Origin: Rhizophlyctis rosea
Taxonomy: Eukaryota; Chytridiomycota; Chytridiomycetes; Rhizophlyctidales; Rhizophlyctidaceae
NCBI GenBank assembly: GCA_027596075.1
Contig: JADGJC010000617.1
Span: forward strand, 1 to 10,284
Direction of reading: 5' to 3'
DNA length: 10,284 bases
This document shows, one piece after another, positions 7,478 through 10,284 of this stretch (the stretch's first letter is position 1; every line of letters starts with the position of its first letter). The notes under the pieces were generated by a model. That model made no database searches and was not told where the DNA came from. It saw only the letters and a list, made by a program, of their open reading frames with translations. Position numbers and translations under genes: made by a program.

Positions 7478-8805
7478 ATGGATGCTCCAAAGATTTTGGT
7501 GACGGGAGTTACGGGTTACATGTAGGTCTTCAACCGTAGTGGCACCGAAGTGTGGACGTCAAACCAGATGCAGGAACGCAACCTACTAATACTTTCCCTT
7601 TTGACAGTGGAGGCTCGGTGCTGACACATCTATTGAACTCTACGGATACATTGATCCAAAAGGCTAACATATACGGCCTAGTACGAGGGGAGGATAAGGC
7701 TGAAGTTCTCAAAAACAAGGGCATACAATCCATCGTTTTCAATGGATTTGAGGATGCGGAAGCTCTCAGGAAAATTGCTAGCGAGTTTGATGGTGAGGCT
7801 TCAATCGGCTGCACAATGCTTTGCTTTCTGACTGATAGAATCATCTATCAGTAATCATTGACGCCGGAGCAGCTGATAAAGCTGGCGCTGCCAAGGCAAT
7901 GGTGCTGGGACTGGGAGACCGTCGGAAGGCAACTGGCAGACAAACACACTTCATTCACGTACGCACTCTTGGTATTGCTTGTTTGTATCATTATTCTGTA
8001 CTCATCGCATTGTATGTTCCTGTCAACAGGAATCCGGAACCTCAAATTTGGGGGATCGTCCCATCACCGGACTGTTTACTGATGCACAAACTCATTCCGA
8101 CCTCTCTGACATCTTTGCATACGAAGAGCAACGCTCTGCCGTCATCCCTTACGATCAGCGCGAAGCAGATCTTACGGTTTATAAGACTGGCGTTGAGCAG
8201 GAAGTGAAGACATACATCATTATGGCTCCCACGATCTTTGGCATCGGCTCCGGCTTACTCAAGACAATATCAATCCAAATCCCCATCATCATTCGCTCAG
8301 CAATAGAGGCTAAACAGGCCCAAGTCATTGGTAATGGGACTGGTGTGTGGACACATGTTCACATTGCAGATCTTTGTGAACTTTATGAGTTGATTCTGCA
8401 GAAGGCATTGAAGGGTGAGCCAGCGCCCAACGGGAAGGATGGAATGTACTTTGCAGAGACTGGAAGTCATTCTTGGCTGTCGATTTCGGAACGGGTGGGC
8501 AAAGTTGGTCACGAGTTGGGAGTGCTGGACACAGATCAGGTTAAGAATGTTACCTTAGTTGATGTGGCGGCTTGGTGTGGTGGAAGCACATACATTACTG
8601 AAGTGGCGTTTGCGTCCAAGTGAGTTACATCATGCAGCTTCTTTTGGCCCCACCCAGTGTGATGTCCCTCATCTGACTTGACAAATTCAGTGCCCGCTGC
8701 ACCAGTGACCGCAGTAGGTCAATAGGATGGAACCCTAAGAAGACGGAGAAAGATTGGGAGGAAGCGGTCAGGGAAGACTTTGCGGCCATCTTGAACAGGC
8801 AGTGA
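7478..8805 (+). CDS. NAD(P)-binding Rossmann protein, atypical/extended SDR (epimerase-like)
   Basis: Exons 7478-7521, 7608-7792, 7852-7958, 8030-8619 and 8691-8805 encode 346 aa. The N terminus is a Rossmann start, KILVTGVTGYIGGSV (5-19), with the TGxxGxxG dinucleotide-binding motif, split by intron 1 at the second Gly turn. Later landmarks are VIIDAG (77-82), HESGTSNLGD (112-121), TYIIMAPTIFGIGSG (173-187) and the C-terminal SIGWNPKK (319-326), a pattern I know from fungal NAD-dependent epimerase/NmrA-like proteins. The Tyr-x-x-x-Lys catalytic pair of classical SDRs is missing: the region around 150-170 reads PYDQREADLTVYKTG. The reaction therefore cannot be stated. The start has G at -3 and +4; intron 1 carries a perfect TACTAAT branch point. 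No signal peptide or membrane segment, so probably cytosolic. It is head-to-head with the EBP1-like gene. Confidence 0.9.
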
Positions 8806-9198
8806 CCTTGCTCCGGATATTGAGCAATACATTATTCAAACTATGTCTGGTGCCTATGGGGAAGTAGTCAGGAAGCTGTTCATATTTGATCCCATGAATT
8901 TGGTAGGAATGGGCTCTCTCAGTAGAATAACACATGACGGGACCATGATCGCTGCGGTGACATGCTGCGGCATTTTGACTTGTTCACGGTGGAATGAGTG
9001 GGATCACTGTCGCCCGCAGGAACGTGGGTATGGTGAACTCAGATAACACATTTTCTGTCGAGAGATTGATGCGCTCGCCGCAAGGATGTGTAACACATTC
9101 GACAAGACAGCATCCACCACTACCATGACACTTGTGATTCACCGCACGGCACATTTTCCCACCATTCCACTGTATCTGGTCGATGTCTTTATAACCGC
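8806..9198. other. Convergent intergenic region: SDR and POP1 3' ends
   Basis: This 393-nt gap separates the SDR stop from the POP1 stop and should contain both 3' UTRs. Two small ORFs cross it, one on + (8843-9046, 67 aa) and one on - (9202-8984, 72 aa, Cys-rich). Neither shows a recognisable domain, and the minus one overlaps the last bases of POP1. I do not call either as a gene. Confidence 0.55.
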
Positions 9199-10284
9199 TC
9201 AAGATAGTAATTCGAACCTTGCAGGTCTACACATACGCCCAGTGACTCCCCGCACAAGAACAAAGTTGTTCACCTTGCGCTGGCGTCTGTACCAGGGTGT
9301 CAATTGAATTTGCTATTGATCAAAAGCAGAGTTTGAAAATGACTTACTGCCGAGCATCATCCAATACTTTCTTCAATCCGCTGATGGTGCAACACCCTAT
9401 GGCATGTGCTTTTCCTTGCCCCAACGCGAAACCACCCGTCGTGATGTACCCAATGACCATATTTTCAGGTGGTATCTTATCCTGAAGAAGTCGGGGGTGT
9501 TAAAAAGAGGAGCGAGCATCCAATACTCCTCCGGCTCAATTTAGGCACTCACCAACATCTTAGCCATATCCGCCTCCTCCAGTTCAATACCTGCCCTCGT
9601 TGGTTTCTTCCCCATCAGATTTCCGGCCTTCTTTCCGCACCAAAAGGAATACTCTTCCTCTGATGCCGCATAAACGATCCCACTGTTCCCAACCACCCCA
9701 CGATTCATCAGAGACACATGCACCCGCACCAAGGCATTGTCAAATGCGCTTACAACAAGACCCGGAAGGCCGTTACCCACGAAGCGACCCGAACTCAATC
9801 TTTGTAGGGCTTCTGCTAATGGATTGGCAACGGGCCCGCGATCACTCAGAAGAGATTCCAATATCCTAACGGCACGTGGACCACTGATGACCACCAACGG
9901 TGTGAGACTCTGTTTTAGCTGGTCAACATCCTCCATCTGCACATCTCCGTCAGCGTCGTCGCCCTTGTCCGTTGACGTGACCACCGTCGGCGCTTTCCCT
10001 GTCTCCTTTCCTCGTTTCGTCGCTTTCGTCTTGCGTTTTCCGGACTCCCCACCACCTGCCTTGTCGGCGACCGAAGTCGTTATTGGAAGCCTCCCCGTGG
10101 TCAAGTAGTCAAAGGCCGGCGCAAAAGGACTAGCCACTTGCAATTTCTCAAAACTGGGTCGCTTCGCCTTGGGGGTCCGATCGTATTTGGCCTGTTTCTT
10201 GGCTCTCTCACTCTCTGCCCATTGCATATACGCGTCGGTTTCCGGAAAGTCGTATGGAAAGCATGGCAGCTGAGACTCGAAATG
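9199..10284 (-). CDS. POP1: POP1, RNase P / RNase MRP subunit, C-terminal part (5'-partial)
   Basis: Minus-strand exons 10284-9553, 9481-9348 and 9286-9199 join in frame to 317 aa ending at TGA; the gene continues off the right edge. POP1 is the largest protein of nuclear RNase P (tRNA 5' maturation) and RNase MRP (pre-rRNA cleavage) and scaffolds their RNA. The window opens inside the POPLD-type region with LPCFPYDFPETDAYMQW (6-22). The C-terminal domain includes LVRVHVSLMNRGVVGNSGIVY, then VIGYITTGGFALGQG across the 71-nt intron, and ends NNFVLVRGVTGRM...PARFELLS, the usual POP1 terminus. Between about 76 and 121 sits a poorly conserved insert, basic (GKRKTKATKRGK) then acidic (DKGDDADGDVQMEDVD). 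Introns are 71 and 61 nt with GTGAGT and GTAAGT donors. It is tail-to-tail with the SDR gene. Confidence 0.93.

Noticed and set aside
7273..7539. 88-aa plus-strand ORF over the SDR start
   Set aside because: It is in a different frame from the conserved Rossmann start and has no recognisable domain.
8843..9046. 67-aa plus-strand ORF after the SDR stop
   Set aside because: No domain, Kozak context or splice-joined extension was found; most likely 3' UTR.

Overview
The window reads as nuclear DNA of an intron-rich filamentous fungus. Every gene is split by short GT...AG introns (55-110 nt), and several introns have a recognisable CTAAY/CTRAY branch point, for example TACTAAT in the first dehydrogenase intron. 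The encoded proteins are eukaryotic core machinery plus fungal-type accessory enzymes. An intron load of up to 11 in a 1.1-kb coding sequence suggests a basidiomycete or another intron-rich fungal lineage; I cannot fix the phylum from this sequence alone. No bacterial, viral or transposon sequence was seen, and no RNA gene was recognised.

Six genes lie in strict strand alternation. (1) + 61-1330: a proteinase K-like subtilase, missing its 5' end off the left edge. (2) - 3124-1658: RNA polymerase I subunit RPA43, 419 aa in 4 exons. (3) + 3556-5449: an acetylpolyamine amidohydrolase-like deacetylase of the HDAC superfamily, 369 aa in 12 exons. (4) - 7154-5584: an EBP1/PA2G4-type M24 pseudo-peptidase, 392 aa in 7 exons. 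(5) + 7478-8805: an NAD(P)-binding atypical SDR, 346 aa in 5 exons. (6) - 10284-9199: the C-terminal 317 aa of the RNase P/MRP subunit POP1, running off the right edge. All exon joins were worked out by hand from splice signals, reading-frame phase and family conservation, and every join closes in frame.

The three minus-strand genes (RPA43, EBP1-like, POP1) all belong to ribosome or rRNA production: Pol I transcription, a ribosome-associated factor, and pre-rRNA/tRNA processing. The three plus-strand genes (protease, polyamine deacetylase, dehydrogenase) are catabolic or metabolic. Gene starts share two divergent intergenic regions (3125-3555 and 7155-7477). Gene ends face each other across three convergent gaps (1331-1657, 5450-5583 and 8806-9198).

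I did not find a convincing new multi-gene system. The points most worth a second look are a 27-nt, frame-neutral microexon that carries the catalytic His pair of the deacetylase, the retained-intron stop that would remove the lysine-rich tail of RPA43, and the alternating strand and function layout.
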